Notes under the pieces: model-generated
The model's input: only the letters and a program-made list of their open reading frames with translations
What the model was told of the DNA's origin: nothing
Database searches by the model: none
Program-made: the position numbers and the translations under genes
Shown here: positions 6,999 through 15,550 of the stretch, piece by piece
Position numbering within the stretch: the first letter of the stretch is position 1
Layout of the letters: each line of letters begins with the position of its first letter
Origin: Candidatus Caccousia avicola
Lineage (GTDB): Bacteria; Bacillota; Clostridia; Oscillospirales; Acutalibacteraceae
NCBI GenBank assembly: GCA_018712435.1
Contig: DVGZ01000121.1
Coordinates: forward strand, 1 to 33,622
Length of the DNA stretch: 33,622 nt
Reading direction: 5' to 3'

Positions 6999-7751
6999 TC
7001 ATCGCTCCGGGTCGGAGCGCTTTTTGTATAGGTTTCTTCCTGTTTCTTTTTCAAAATGGGGTGTCAGTTCTGTCTCCACATATTCGCTGATGATATGCAG
7101 GGCCTTGTCGTAATTGTCGGCATGGTACACGCGGTTCATCATCTCCTTCGCCGGCCCGGCCTGCCCGTTTTCCCGCAGCAATTGTGCAGCCCTGCCGAGA
7201 ATGGAAAAAATATTGCCGTCCTGCCCATACAACCGCATTTTCAGGCATTGCACTTGCTGGATGATTTCCGGCTCTTTTTCCTGCGGCTCTATCGGACCGA
7301 GTTCAAATGTGAAGTTGTCCGGGTTCCAAAAGTGGACATAGAGGGTACCGCCATCCACCTCGATTTCCCGTTGCTCGAAGCCTTCGCCCCAGCCATCCGC
7401 GAATTGACCGATCAGATAATCTTGGAGATCTTTTTGCTCTGTATCTGTCAAAGGAGACGTCAGCTTAACCGTAGTGCAGCCACAAAGCTCCCGTTCCCGG
7501 ATTTCCACGGACGGGACGGCGCTCGTCACCTTTTCCTTCACACTGGAGTTTCTCTCCTTGTCAAAGTAATCCATCAGGTTTTTATCCCCGTCGAGATACC
7601 TGTTCAGCAAGGAGTCGATGCTGTCCTTGTACTGCGCCAAATCCGCGCCCGAAAGCAGAAAAGGTTCCTGTGCGGTATTTATCCATCCATCCCCGTCGAT
7701 CTCATTCTCATAAAAATCCCCGGTCAGCGGGGAGTAAAGTTTTATCGTCAT
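6999..7751 (-). CDS. Uncharacterised ICE protein
   Basis: A 250-residue protein with no family I can name confidently. It begins MTIKLYSPLTGDFYENEIDG, carries an acidic middle (about 60-180), and ends with a helical region (QCLKMRLYGQDGNIFSILG, then GRAAQLLRENGQAGPAKEMMNRVYHADNYDKALHII) resembling small ICE proteins of unknown function. No signal peptide or membrane segment is seen. The stop at 6999 is next to the methyltransferase remnant; the replication-initiator-like gene ends 41 bases upstream of its start. Confidence 0.7.
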   Translation of the reverse strand: MTIKLYSPLTGDFYENEIDGDGWINTAQEPFLLSGADLAQYKDSIDSLLNRYLDGDKNLMDYFDKERNSSVKEKVTSAVPSVEIRERELCGCTTVKLTSPLTDTEQKDLQDYLIGQFADGWGEGFEQREIEVDGGTLYVHFWNPDNFTFELGPIEPQEKEPEIIQQVQCLKMRLYGQDGNIFSILGRAAQLLRENGQAGPAKEMMNRVYHADNYDKALHIISEYVETELTPHFEKETGRNLYKKRSDPER

Positions 7752-7792
7752 TTCGTCGATTGAAAATCATCCCTTTTCGAAAAATGCCCCCG

Positions 7793-8764
7793 TCAAGCGG
7801 ATCTGCTGTGCAGATCATGATTGACGAGGGCAGTGTAGTAGTTGTCGATGGTAGCGGGCGCATTGTAGAGCGTGGTGAGCAGATACTGCCGGATATTTCG
7901 GATGCGGGTGGTGTTCCGCTCAAGGCAGTCGAGCACGAAGCGGATATGTTCTCTGTCCAGTTTCAGCAGTCGGGATTTTACGGATTCCCGCGGCAGATCA
8001 TTGCCGCCGATGCGGATTTGCTCCTTTTGCGAACAGATCGTCTCTGTGAGCAGCTCGACGAGTTCATCTACACGCTCCCGGTCGCCGGGGGATTCCTCCA
8101 GAAGGGCCTCGTACCCGATATTCTCCCGGATGTATTCGCGGTATTCTTCTATCTGCTGCGCCGTCATCCTTCGCTTCATTTTCTTTGGATTTGCTTCTCC
8201 CGGAAAGAATTGAAGCGATTGAATTCGCTCCGTACTTAGTTCTTCTTTACTTAATTTTTTTGTATTTAATTGTGCGGGAAAAACCTGGACAGGATTTTCC
8301 CATTCAGGCCTTTCCCGCACAGGAGAGGTCTGTTCCGGCTGGGAATCCACCTGAACGGGAGTTTCCGGTTCTGGTCCCTTCGGAACAGAATGTTCCAAAT
8401 ACGACTTTTTCCGATCCGATCTTTTCGGTTCTGGTTTATCCGGGCCGGGAGCAGGAGGCTCCGGGGCAGCCTGGGGCTGCTCAAAAATGGTATATTCCAT
8501 CTCGCCCAGCTGCCCCTTCCCGTTACGGACACGATTCCGAACCACATACCCGCGCTGCTCCAGCTCCTGTACCGCAGAACGGATGCTGTCCACGCCGTCC
8601 CTGCAGATTTGCGCAAGGCCTTTTGTGGTGTAGTCCCAATCCTCCGGCAGGGAGAGCATGAGGGACAAAAGCCCCTTGGCTTTCAGAGACAAGGATTTGT
8701 CCCGCAGGTGATGGTTTGCCATCACGGTATAATTCTTTGTTTTTTCTACTCGGAACACGGCCAT
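7793..8764 (-). CDS. Winged-helix replication-initiator-like protein (DUF6017)
   Basis: A 323-residue protein. Residues 1-95 form a RepA-type winged helix (NYTVMANHHLRDKSLSLKAKGLLSLMLSLPEDW, then TTKGLAQICRDGVDSIRSAVQELEQRGYV). Residues 96-185 are a Pro/Glu-rich linker with loosely repeated PVQV and PEW segments. The C-terminal part (about 195-323; EEYREYIRENIGYEALL, then a DIV-like helix and IRNIRQYLLTTLYNAP) is DUF6017. In ICEs and Clostridia plasmids such proteins are annotated as replication initiators; autonomous replication of this element is an inference. ATG at 8764 has GAGGTG about 9 bases upstream. No iterons stand out next to it. Confidence 0.78.
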   Translation of the reverse strand: MAVFRVEKTKNYTVMANHHLRDKSLSLKAKGLLSLMLSLPEDWDYTTKGLAQICRDGVDSIRSAVQELEQRGYVVRNRVRNGKGQLGEMEYTIFEQPQAAPEPPAPGPDKPEPKRSDRKKSYLEHSVPKGPEPETPVQVDSQPEQTSPVRERPEWENPVQVFPAQLNTKKLSKEELSTERIQSLQFFPGEANPKKMKRRMTAQQIEEYREYIRENIGYEALLEESPGDRERVDELVELLTETICSQKEQIRIGGNDLPRESVKSRLLKLDREHIRFVLDCLERNTTRIRNIRQYLLTTLYNAPATIDNYYTALVNHDLHSRSA

Positions 8765-8835
8765 TTAGATGCACCTCTATTCAAAAAGTTAAATTCACAT
8801 GGGGATCACCCCCTTCCTCTTTTGCGGCCAACCTG

Positions 8836-9990
8836 TCACAGGATCGCGTCCCGCAGCTGTCCAGCCTGATCCGTGCGCTCCCAGGGGTACGACGGGTTGC
8901 CAAAATGACCCAGCCGCGCTGTCTTTGCATACTGGAAATGCAGCAGATGGAAGCGGGAGAGAATTCCCGACGGGGTCAAGTCGAACAGGAGCCTCAGCGC
9001 ATCCGAAAGTGCATCGTCAGCACAGGCGATCCCTGTGCCGCAGGTGTCCACCGAGAGCATGACGGGTTCCGCCTTCCCGATGGCATACGCCAGCGTGACC
9101 TGGCACCGGACACACAGCCCCGCCGCCACAAGATTCTTCGCAAGGTACCGTGCCATGTATGCGCCGGAACGGTCCACCTTCGTGGGATCTTTCCCGGAGA
9201 GCGCCCCGCCGCCGTGCGGCGCGAACACGCCGTAGCTGTCAGCGGCCAGCTTGCGTCCGGTCAGGCCTGTGTCGGCGTCGGGTCCGCCCAGCACAAACCG
9301 CCCGGCAGGGTTGAGCAGGAATTTCGTGTCCTCGTCCGGCGGCAGAAGTTTGAGAGCCGGGAACAGGACTTTATCGGTGAGCTGCCAGAGCAGGTTGTCC
9401 TGCGGGATATCCGGGTCGTGCTGTGCGGAGAGGACGACCGTATCCAGCCGTGCAGGGTTCCCGTTTCCGTCATATTCCACCGTGACCTGGGCTTTTCCAT
9501 CCGGGCGCAGACCTTGCACTACGCCGGTTTTTCTGGCGGCGGTCAGGCAGTTTGTCAGCCGCCGGGCCAGTACGACGGGAAGGGGGAGCAGCTGCCGTGT
9601 TTCATTGCAGGCATAGCCTACCATCACGCCCTGATCCCCCGCGCCAAGTGGATGGGAAACCATATGGTCCTGCCGTTTCTCCAGCGGATGGTTTATGCCG
9701 TCCGCAATATCTGGGCTTTGTCCATGGAAGAAGCATTGGATCTCATAGCTCCCGGGGTCATAGCCAACCTCCGTTAAAACACTCCGCACAAGTTTCGGAA
9801 TGTCCGGTTTGTGCCGGCTGGTGATCTCCCCGGCCGCGATAATCTGTCCGCGCGTGGCCAGCACTTCGCAGGCGACACGGGAAAGGGGATCGTGGGACAG
9901 GCAATCGTCCAGCACACTGTCCGCGATACTATCGCACAGCTTGTCAGGATGGCCTTCTGTCACGGATTCCGCAGTGTAAAATTGGTTCAT
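8836..9990 (-). CDS. metK: S-adenosylmethionine synthetase, ICE-borne
   Basis: Makes S-adenosylmethionine from methionine and ATP. With ATG at 9990 (GAGGTG 9 bases upstream, preferred to GTG at 10002) it has 384 residues, the usual length. Landmarks are ESVTEGHPDK near the N-terminus, the ATP-loop GAGDQG (about 117-122), and the P-loop-like GGGALSGKDPTKVDRSGAY; a closing PWERTDQ is also present. Catalytic positions look intact. It differs from housekeeping MetK at many positions (GKAQVT for the usual AKSQVT), so it is a second, element-carried copy. In an ICE with a methyltransferase remnant it may supply AdoMet for DNA modification (inference). No SAM riboswitch precedes it; a small gene ends 8 bases upstream. 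Confidence 0.9.
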   Translation of the reverse strand: MNQFYTAESVTEGHPDKLCDSIADSVLDDCLSHDPLSRVACEVLATRGQIIAAGEITSRHKPDIPKLVRSVLTEVGYDPGSYEIQCFFHGQSPDIADGINHPLEKRQDHMVSHPLGAGDQGVMVGYACNETRQLLPLPVVLARRLTNCLTAARKTGVVQGLRPDGKAQVTVEYDGNGNPARLDTVVLSAQHDPDIPQDNLLWQLTDKVLFPALKLLPPDEDTKFLLNPAGRFVLGGPDADTGLTGRKLAADSYGVFAPHGGGALSGKDPTKVDRSGAYMARYLAKNLVAAGLCVRCQVTLAYAIGKAEPVMLSVDTCGTGIACADDALSDALRLLFDLTPSGILSRFHLLHFQYAKTARLGHFGNPSYPWERTDQAGQLRDAIL

Positions 9991-9998
9991 TTTGTTGT

Positions 9999-10241
9999 TC
10001 ACCTCAATCTCAGGGAAAAGGGTTTCAGGCTTTTCCCGATCTCTTCATAGGATGCAAAATGGATTTCGCAGCCGAGCAGGAAGGACACGGCTTCCTCCCA
10101 TTCCCTCAACGGGTACTGCCTCTTCTTCGGGAAACGGCAGAGATTCCCCAGAGCGCCCCATTTTACGCTCGGATCGGTGCGCAGCTGTTCCGCCGGCACG
10201 TGATGTTCTTTTGCCAAAAATGTGATCAGGCAATTCTTCAA
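9999..10241 (-). CDS. Small hypothetical ICE protein
   Basis: An 80-residue protein, MKNCLITFLAKEHHVPAEQLRTDPSVKWGALGNLCRFP and so on, of no family I recognise. It starts at TTG (10241) after GGGGGG with a 5-base gap, and its TGA lies within the metK ribosome site, so the two are probably co-translated. It has a Trp-rich middle and no membrane segment. Confidence 0.6.
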   Translation of the reverse strand: MKNCLITFLAKEHHVPAEQLRTDPSVKWGALGNLCRFPKKRQYPLREWEEAVSFLLGCEIHFASYEEIGKSLKPFSLRLR

Positions 10242-10266
10242 TCAATCCCCCCAATAGAAAAGAACA

Positions 10267-10290
10267 GGGAGAAGCCCCGCAGCCTCTCCC
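10267..10290 (-). terminator. Possible terminator after the Cna_B gene
   Basis: GGGAGA (10267-10272) pairs with TCTCCC (10285-10290) around a GC-rich loop that can pair further. On the minus strand it is followed by a T-rich TTCTTTTC. It lies 28 bases beyond the Cna_B stop. Confidence 0.4.
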
Positions 10291-10317
10291 CGTCATCAAA
10301 TGAGTTTCTTTCTCTGC

Positions 10318-12342
10318 TTAATACCCGGTTTTCGGATAATCCAGTACCGGTGTGGGCGCGGAGACCTCCGTTACCCAGGTGAAGCTGCTTGTGAACCACT
10401 TGCCGCCGTACTGGCCTCCCACGTCGGTGCGGTTGGCAAAGCGGTGCCCGTTCAGCAATCCCTGGTTCACCGTGACCAGGATCATCGGCTTGTCCTGCTC
10501 CCGGAAGCCGGGCTGCACGGTACCGAATTCAAACCGGAAATCCGTGATAAATTCATCTGCTGCCAGCCCCAGCTTCGAGGGCGTACAGTCCAGATCATAC
10601 GACTGCGTGGACAGCAGACCGGAGGCGAGCGTGCGGTAGGCAGAATTTCTGTTAGTACGGTAGGTTACAGAATAGGTCAAGCCCGGCTGCGACCAGGTGC
10701 CGGTGTGGATCGCAGCAAGGCGCACGGATCCGGGTAGCTCATCGTGCCAGTAGAAATTCTCCAAAGGCACGTTGGACAAATTGCAGATATCAGAAAAGTC
10801 ATACCGCATCTGCTGGCCGGGAACCACGACGGTATTGCCGGATTTCTTCACGCTGGTCGAAATCTGTGCGCTGGTATTCTGCACTCCCACCCGGACAATG
10901 TCGTTCTGCACCTTGAGTTCCACTTCAAATTCTTTGCTGTTGAGCTGGTAGAAAGTCGGAGGCGTGACCTCCCGTACCACATAACGGCCCAGCGGAAGCG
11001 GCTCGGAAGCCGCCACGCCGCGGTAATCGCTCACCATGTAGCCGACCACCCGATCCGTATCCGCACGGGCAATTTCAAACACCGCACCCTCCAGCCGGCT
11101 CCCGGCAGGCTGACCGGTGATGGGGTTCGCGTCCGCCGAGGTTTTCAGGATCTGAATCTGCCCTTTTTCGCGGGCATTCTCCCAGACAATGACCTTTGTT
11201 TTCCCATTCTCAATCCGAATGCGCTTCACAACCTTGTCGAGGTCATACCCCGGCGCGGCTTCGATCTCTTCGAGATAATAGACGCCGTCCGGCAGCTCCT
11301 TATCGATTTCGATATAGCCCTGATGATCCGTCGTGTACACGCCGACTACGTCGTTGTTTTCATCAGTGACCATAATCCGCACACCGTAGATTCCTCTTCC
11401 GGTGTCGGCGTCCACCTTGCGGATGCGGATGCCGTTCAACCGCTCGTCCTTGTAGGTGAGGGTCGTGATATCGTTCGCTTTGATCTCCACCGTCCGCGGC
11501 GTGGAATCGACGGAGTAACCCTCCGGCGCGGAGATTTCCCGCACGACAACCGTCTGCGGTTCGAGGGACACAAAGATCTGTCCCTGCTCGTCCGTTGTAT
11601 ATTCGCCGATCAGGCCGCCGTCCGGTTTTTCAATACGGAAGGTCACGCCTTCAAGCGGATCGCCGGTCTGTTCCACCGTCTTGACGATTTTCAGCCCGGC
11701 AACAGCGTTGTTCTTAATGGTGATCTGAGCTGGTTTCCCGGCTTCCACATGGACGGGATGCGGCGTAGTGTCGAGAAGATAGCCTTCCGGACTCTTGACC
11801 TCCGTCACGATAAAGTCTCCTTTGAGATTCGGCACAACAGCCAGACCGTTTTCTCCGCTGGTCACCGAAGTCACAAGGGTTCCGTCCATGGTACGCAGCT
11901 CGAACACTGCGCCCGCCAGCGGATTTCCGTCCGCGTCCGTCTTGAGGATGGAGAGGCTTTCCAGTTTTTTGTCGCGGAACACAACCGACACCGTTTCACC
12001 GGACTGTATCACCGTTTCCTTGGCTGCTTCGGAAATCTCGTACCCTTCCGGCGCGGTGAGTTCGGAAATTTTCACCGCCGTCCCGGGCTTGAGGCCGGGG
12101 ACCGTCACGGAGCCGTCTGACCCGGTTACAAAGTCCTCGCCAATCAGCGTGCCGTCGATGGTTTCCACACGGAACCGTGCTCCGGCGAGAGGCGTGGAAT
12201 CCTGCGCGTCCACCTTCTGAATCAGGAGATTGCCATAGGGATCGTTCTCAAAGTGGAGGATAGCTGAATCTCTCGTCCCGGTAGTTGCGGTAGTTATGGA
12301 CTTCGATTTCCTGCGGGACAAACACGCCGGACGGGGCCTCAA
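10318..12342 (-). pseudogene. Cna_B/SpaA-type surface protein lacking its N-terminus
   Basis: Five Cna_B/SpaA-like prealbumin domains follow one another, each opening with a LxIxKVD-type strand (LLIQKVDAQDSTP, LSILKTDADGNP, LKIVKTVEQTGDP, IRIRKVDADTGRG, IQILKTSADANP) and closing near an APEGY-like turn. A C-terminal domain of about 170 residues follows. Such proteins are sortase-linked pilin or adhesin subunits that would aid cell contact in conjugation. There is no signal peptide: upstream of about 12264 the frame runs antisensibly out of register through the sbcD gene, and family members are far longer. The C-terminus ends PVLDYPKTGY with no hydrophobic anchor, an atypical sorting signal. 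Even if translated, export is not expected. Confidence 0.75.
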
Positions 12343-13606
12343 ACCGGTTCTTTTCCAGCGCCTCCGAAATGATGGGGCGGGCCAGCGTCAAAAGCCGTTC
12401 AGCGTCCGCCGGTTCCTTGCCTTTTTCGGCGAGATATGCGGCGAGGTTCTCCTCTGGGCTGTTGTCGCCGGTCAGTTCATCGCGGTTCACGCTGGCCGTG
12501 ATTTCCTCCGGGGTGATTTCCTGCACCCAAAAGGCTCCGTCATCATAGAGCCGCTTTTCCAGCAACGCCTTGTTGAATGCCTTGTTTGCTGCGTCCGAAC
12601 AGGTGTAGAGCACTCTCACAATGCTGCCCGCCATGGTGGTCTCCGGCTTTGTCCGCCATCCCCAAAGGTTCTGCGCCACTTCGTCAATGGCTCCGGCGTT
12701 GATGCCGTCGATGTCCGTCTGTGTCATGCGGATGGTCTCAAACTTGCGGTACGGGGTCTCGATAAACCGGCTGGATGTGCGGGTGAACCCGGTCTCGGTG
12801 TTGTCGTATTCGTGGATGTAGAACCCGCGTTCCTGCCCCTCATCATTGAAGTTGAGGCCTGTGATGCTGCCGCAGTAAAAGGCGTTTTCGGTTTCGGCAA
12901 GCTGCTGCGGGCGGTGGATATGCCCCAGCGCCACGAGGTCGAACCCTGCCGCCGAAATGGTGTCCGGATAGATGACCGGCTCAAACTGAGCGAAAAGCGC
13001 CGTCTGGCCGCTCTCCATGTTGCATCCGGGCACAGTGTAGTGGGTGGAGAGGATTGACGGGAGACCGGGCGCGCACTGCGCTTTCAGCCCCATCACAATG
13101 TCCGCCAGCAGGTTCGTGAATACCTGCGTCTCCTCCTCACGGGAGAGGCCGGGGTGCTTTGCTCTGTACTCTCCCCGGTCAAACCCCGGAACGCCCGCAA
13201 CCTGAACCGGCTGGCCGTCGTATGTGTAGACCGTCAGGAGCTCCGGCTGGGTGATGATAGAAACGCTGTCATCGCCAGAAAAGGCGGTTTTGAGCATTTC
13301 AAACTGCTGTTCGCTGTCGTGGTTCGGGGTGCCCCTCAGCACCACGACCGGCGCTACCTGCGAGAGGCTGCGGATAACCCGGATGGCCGCCCGGCTTTCC
13401 TTGAGCCCTCTGTCGGACCAGACGCGGGCCTGATGGAAGATGTCGCCGGAGATGATGATGATGCCCGGCTTTTCCTGTGCCGCTGTCTCCACGAGGCAGT
13501 TGAGGCAGTGCAAAACATCATGGTAGCGGGCGTTCTCGCCGTTGGTTTCCGGGCCCGGATAGCTGCCGATATGCCAGTCGCCGGTATGAAGAATTTTCAA
13601 AGCCAT
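12248..13606 (-). CDS. SbcD-like DNA exonuclease subunit with truncated SbcC joint
   Basis: Calcineurin-like nuclease, 452 residues from ATG at 13606 (GGAGGA 6-7 bases upstream; two bases after the preceding stop). Mre11/SbcD motifs: HTGDWHIG (6-13), SGDIFHQ (about 52-58), RGTPNHD (about 92-98), LSTHYTVPG and ALGHIHRPQ. The last 20 residues (EIEVHNYRNYRDERFSY) are not SbcD but the start of an SbcC/RecF-type ATPase, where the Walker A strand should follow; instead PPL and a stop occur at the joint with the Cna_B gene. The natural form was therefore an SbcD-SbcC fusion or tightly coupled pair, and the ATPase is gone. Nuclease activity may be weakened without its ATPase partner. Confidence 0.85.
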   Translation of the reverse strand: MALKILHTGDWHIGSYPGPETNGENARYHDVLHCLNCLVETAAQEKPGIIIISGDIFHQARVWSDRGLKESRAAIRVIRSLSQVAPVVVLRGTPNHDSEQQFEMLKTAFSGDDSVSIITQPELLTVYTYDGQPVQVAGVPGFDRGEYRAKHPGLSREEETQVFTNLLADIVMGLKAQCAPGLPSILSTHYTVPGCNMESGQTALFAQFEPVIYPDTISAAGFDLVALGHIHRPQQLAETENAFYCGSITGLNFNDEGQERGFYIHEYDNTETGFTRTSSRFIETPYRKFETIRMTQTDIDGINAGAIDEVAQNLWGWRTKPETTMAGSIVRVLYTCSDAANKAFNKALLEKRLYDDGAFWVQEITPEEITASVNRDELTGDNSPEENLAAYLAEKGKEPADAERLLTLARPIISEALEKNRFEAPSGVFVPQEIEVHNYRNYRDERFSYPPL

Positions 13607-13608
13607 AA

Positions 13609-14649
13609 TCATTTCCTCCATTCGTGGTTTTTCTGACAGGTTCGGCAATAGGTTTTGCCCTCATAGTGCTTGCGGCTGTATTCCGCAACGTCGAGACCGA
13701 TTTGGGCCCCGCAATCGGCGCAAAATTCGCTGTCGCCATTCTGGTTCTGCTGGCCGCCTCCGGTCTGCCGGGCTCCGCGCTGCTGTCTCCGCTGCGGAGG
13801 CTGCGGAGGCTGCGGCTCTGCGGGAGGCTGGGCGTATGCCGGGGGCGTTTCGTCCTCTGCCGGATAGATGCCGTTTTCCTCATCCTCATCGCCGACGTAG
13901 ATGGTATGGCTGGCCGCCGGGCGGGCTCCGTAGAGCTCCTCAGTGGCTCCGAACATACTCTCGACGGCTTTCTCCCGGACTGCCGGATTGTCAAGGTTCG
14001 GCACCAGATAGGCCACAACAAAGGGTTTCTGGAACTCCTCGATGAAATACGAGGACTTAATCTGCATGGCCGTTCTGAGGGCGCGGTTGAGGGCCTTGCT
14101 CTCGCACATCTCGCTGCGGTATTTCATAAATTCCGCCCGCTGCTTGTCCGTCATTCCGGCGGTCACATCGTCAATGGCAATTTCCTTATGGGCGACGATG
14201 GTGACGTTTTCGCCGGTAAGCTGGGGGACGCTGATGCGTACCTCATGCTTTACGTCCTTGTTCGGACAAGCGCCGCAGCGCACCGGCTTTCCGATTCCCC
14301 GGTTGATCTCCGCGCATTTCTGGCAGGTAGAGGGGACGGTCGGGCGGCTGGACAGGATTTTGATGCCTGCCGCTCGCATGAGCTTGGTGAGCCCTTTCTT
14401 GGTGAGGGCGTATTTCGCTGGGGTGGCGGGGTGTGGATAGCCGTTGCGGTCCGTGTAGGCCGCTTTGGCCTTTTCCATCTCGTAGATTTCCCCGTCGTTG
14501 AGGTTGGTGCTGATAGATACGGCGTTCATCACCGGCTTTTGGATGTCGGCGATTTCCGTCACCGTCTGCATCGGGACGAGGAGGTTGTACTGCGTAGGCG
14601 GGTACTGCTGCACAATGGACAGCGCCGCCTGATTTTTCTCGTTACTCAC
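13609..14649 (-). CDS. Putative phage-type ssDNA annealing protein with two zinc ribbons
   Basis: A 346-residue protein. The core (residues 15-235) includes LTKKGLTKLMRAAGI, then a CxxC...CxxC zinc cluster (CQKCAEINRGIGKPVRCGAC) and a FMKYRSEMCESKALNRALRTAM helix. The last of these resembles the E-x-K-A-x-N-R-A-x-R segment of ERF/Sak-type annealing proteins. Residues 260-305 are Pro/Gln-rich. The C-terminus has a second zinc ribbon (CADCG, then CRTCQ). Position next to an SbcD-like nuclease supports a recombination role, by analogy with exonuclease-annealing pairs of phages. The assignment is inferred; the start is GTG at 14649 after AGGAG. Confidence 0.55.
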   Translation of the reverse strand: MSNEKNQAALSIVQQYPPTQYNLLVPMQTVTEIADIQKPVMNAVSISTNLNDGEIYEMEKAKAAYTDRNGYPHPATPAKYALTKKGLTKLMRAAGIKILSSRPTVPSTCQKCAEINRGIGKPVRCGACPNKDVKHEVRISVPQLTGENVTIVAHKEIAIDDVTAGMTDKQRAEFMKYRSEMCESKALNRALRTAMQIKSSYFIEEFQKPFVVAYLVPNLDNPAVREKAVESMFGATEELYGARPAASHTIYVGDEDEENGIYPAEDETPPAYAQPPAEPQPPQPPQRRQQRGARQTGGGQQNQNGDSEFCADCGAQIGLDVAEYSRKHYEGKTYCRTCQKNHEWRK

Positions 14650-14700
14650 TTTTCTTCACGCTCCTATTGATTTTTAGGTGTGGGCGTGGTAAAATAGCGT

Positions 14701-15015
14701 TTAGGTTGAGGGCCGCGCTTTCGGGTGCGGTTCTTTTTTTATGCCATTTTCCTGCCCGGTTTGGTTCTCGGTGTCGTCTCTCAGCAAGTCGCACAGCGCC
14801 AACGTGAACGCTGAAAATGCGTTTGCTCGGACCGTTTCTGCGATAAGGATGGCGAGGTAGTCATCGCCGTGGTCGGTTCCCTCTCGCTCGTTGATGAGGC
14901 TGAGTTTATGGCGGGCGTAAGGCTCTGCTTCGAGCATTTCCTCCGGCGCTATGGGCGCTCCGAGGTATTCTTCCGCCAAGTCATAAATCTCGACGCTACT
15001 CAATCTCGTTGCCAT
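14701..15015 (-). CDS. Small hypothetical protein
   Basis: A 104-residue protein from ATG at 15015 (MATRLSSVEIYDLAEEYLGAPIAPEEMLEAEPYARHKL...). Longer in-frame starts would lie inside the preceding DUF6011 gene and are unlikely; the two overlap by 20 bases. It is acidic and helical with no recognisable motif. The stop is 51 bases before the annealing-protein start. Confidence 0.6.
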   Translation of the reverse strand: MATRLSSVEIYDLAEEYLGAPIAPEEMLEAEPYARHKLSLINEREGTDHGDDYLAILIAETVRANAFSAFTLALCDLLRDDTENQTGQENGIKKEPHPKARPST

Positions 15016-15181
15016 CTGCGGCCTCTCTGGCGGCCTCTTCTCTCCGCTCTTTGAGCACCTGCTTGATGGTTTTCCCGGTGGCCTTTCGGCAGCACGAGGA
15101 GCCAAGACCGACCTCAATGGCCTCCGCACTTCTCAAGACCCTGTTGCATCTCCCGCAACGGCAAGGCATTGAATTCCCCAT
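14996..15181 (-). CDS. DUF6011-type zinc-ribbon protein
   Basis: A 61-residue protein with CRCGRCNRVLRSAEAIEVGLGSSCC. This is the four-cysteine DUF6011 knuckle common in phages and ICEs, followed by a basic helix (KTIKQVLKERREEAAREA). Function unknown. ATG at 15181 has AGGAGG 8 bases upstream, overlapping the stop of the preceding membrane protein gene. Confidence 0.7.
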   Translation of the reverse strand: MGNSMPCRCGRCNRVLRSAEAIEVGLGSSCCRKATGKTIKQVLKERREEAAREAADGNEIE

Positions 15182-15193
15182 GTGTTTTACCTC

Positions 15194-15550
15194 CTAACTT
15201 TCGAGCCGCCTGAAAACGGCTTTATGGATAAAGTGATAGGCCAGCAACGTGGCCGCCAGCACGAGCAACCATTCTCCGCCGAGGAAGAAGTAGCCGCGTT
15301 TCAAAAACGCCAGCGGGACAATGATGGCCGCTACTACGGCCCCGGCGGCGGCTGCCATCGAGACTTCCATGAGCCAAAGAATTACCACCGCCGCAAAGGC
15401 TTTCGCCTTTCGGGCTCTCCGCGCCTTTCGGCGTTTCTGCATCTTGGACATATATACCCGCTGCGGGGTATTTCCGCTTGTGCGCTGACGTTCCATTTCT
15501 GGCCGCATCTGGCGCACGTTTCGTACCTGTACGGCATTCAAGGTGTTCAC
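15194..15550 (-). CDS. Small membrane protein
   Basis: A 118-residue protein: a basic N-terminus (KMQKRRKARRARKAK, 36-50) followed by two hydrophobic segments (about 51-83 and 91-108) with a short turn, RGYFFLGGE. No family recognised. The ATG overlaps the stop of the upstream transglycosylase gene (ATGA), pointing to coupled synthesis, perhaps as its membrane partner (inference). Confidence 0.65.
   Translation of the reverse strand: MNTLNAVQVRNVRQMRPEMERQRTSGNTPQRVYMSKMQKRRKARRARKAKAFAAVVILWLMEVSMAAAAGAVVAAIIVPLAFLKRGYFFLGGEWLLVLAATLLAYHFIHKAVFRRLES

Noticed and set aside
9991-10320. SAM riboswitch upstream of the ICE metK
   Set aside because: The space is taken by a small gene, and no SAM-riboswitch core or terminator pair is visible.
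10744-12120. 458-codon plus-strand frame opposite the Cna_B gene
   Set aside because: No ribosome site and no family match; the opposite strand shows five clear Cna_B domains.
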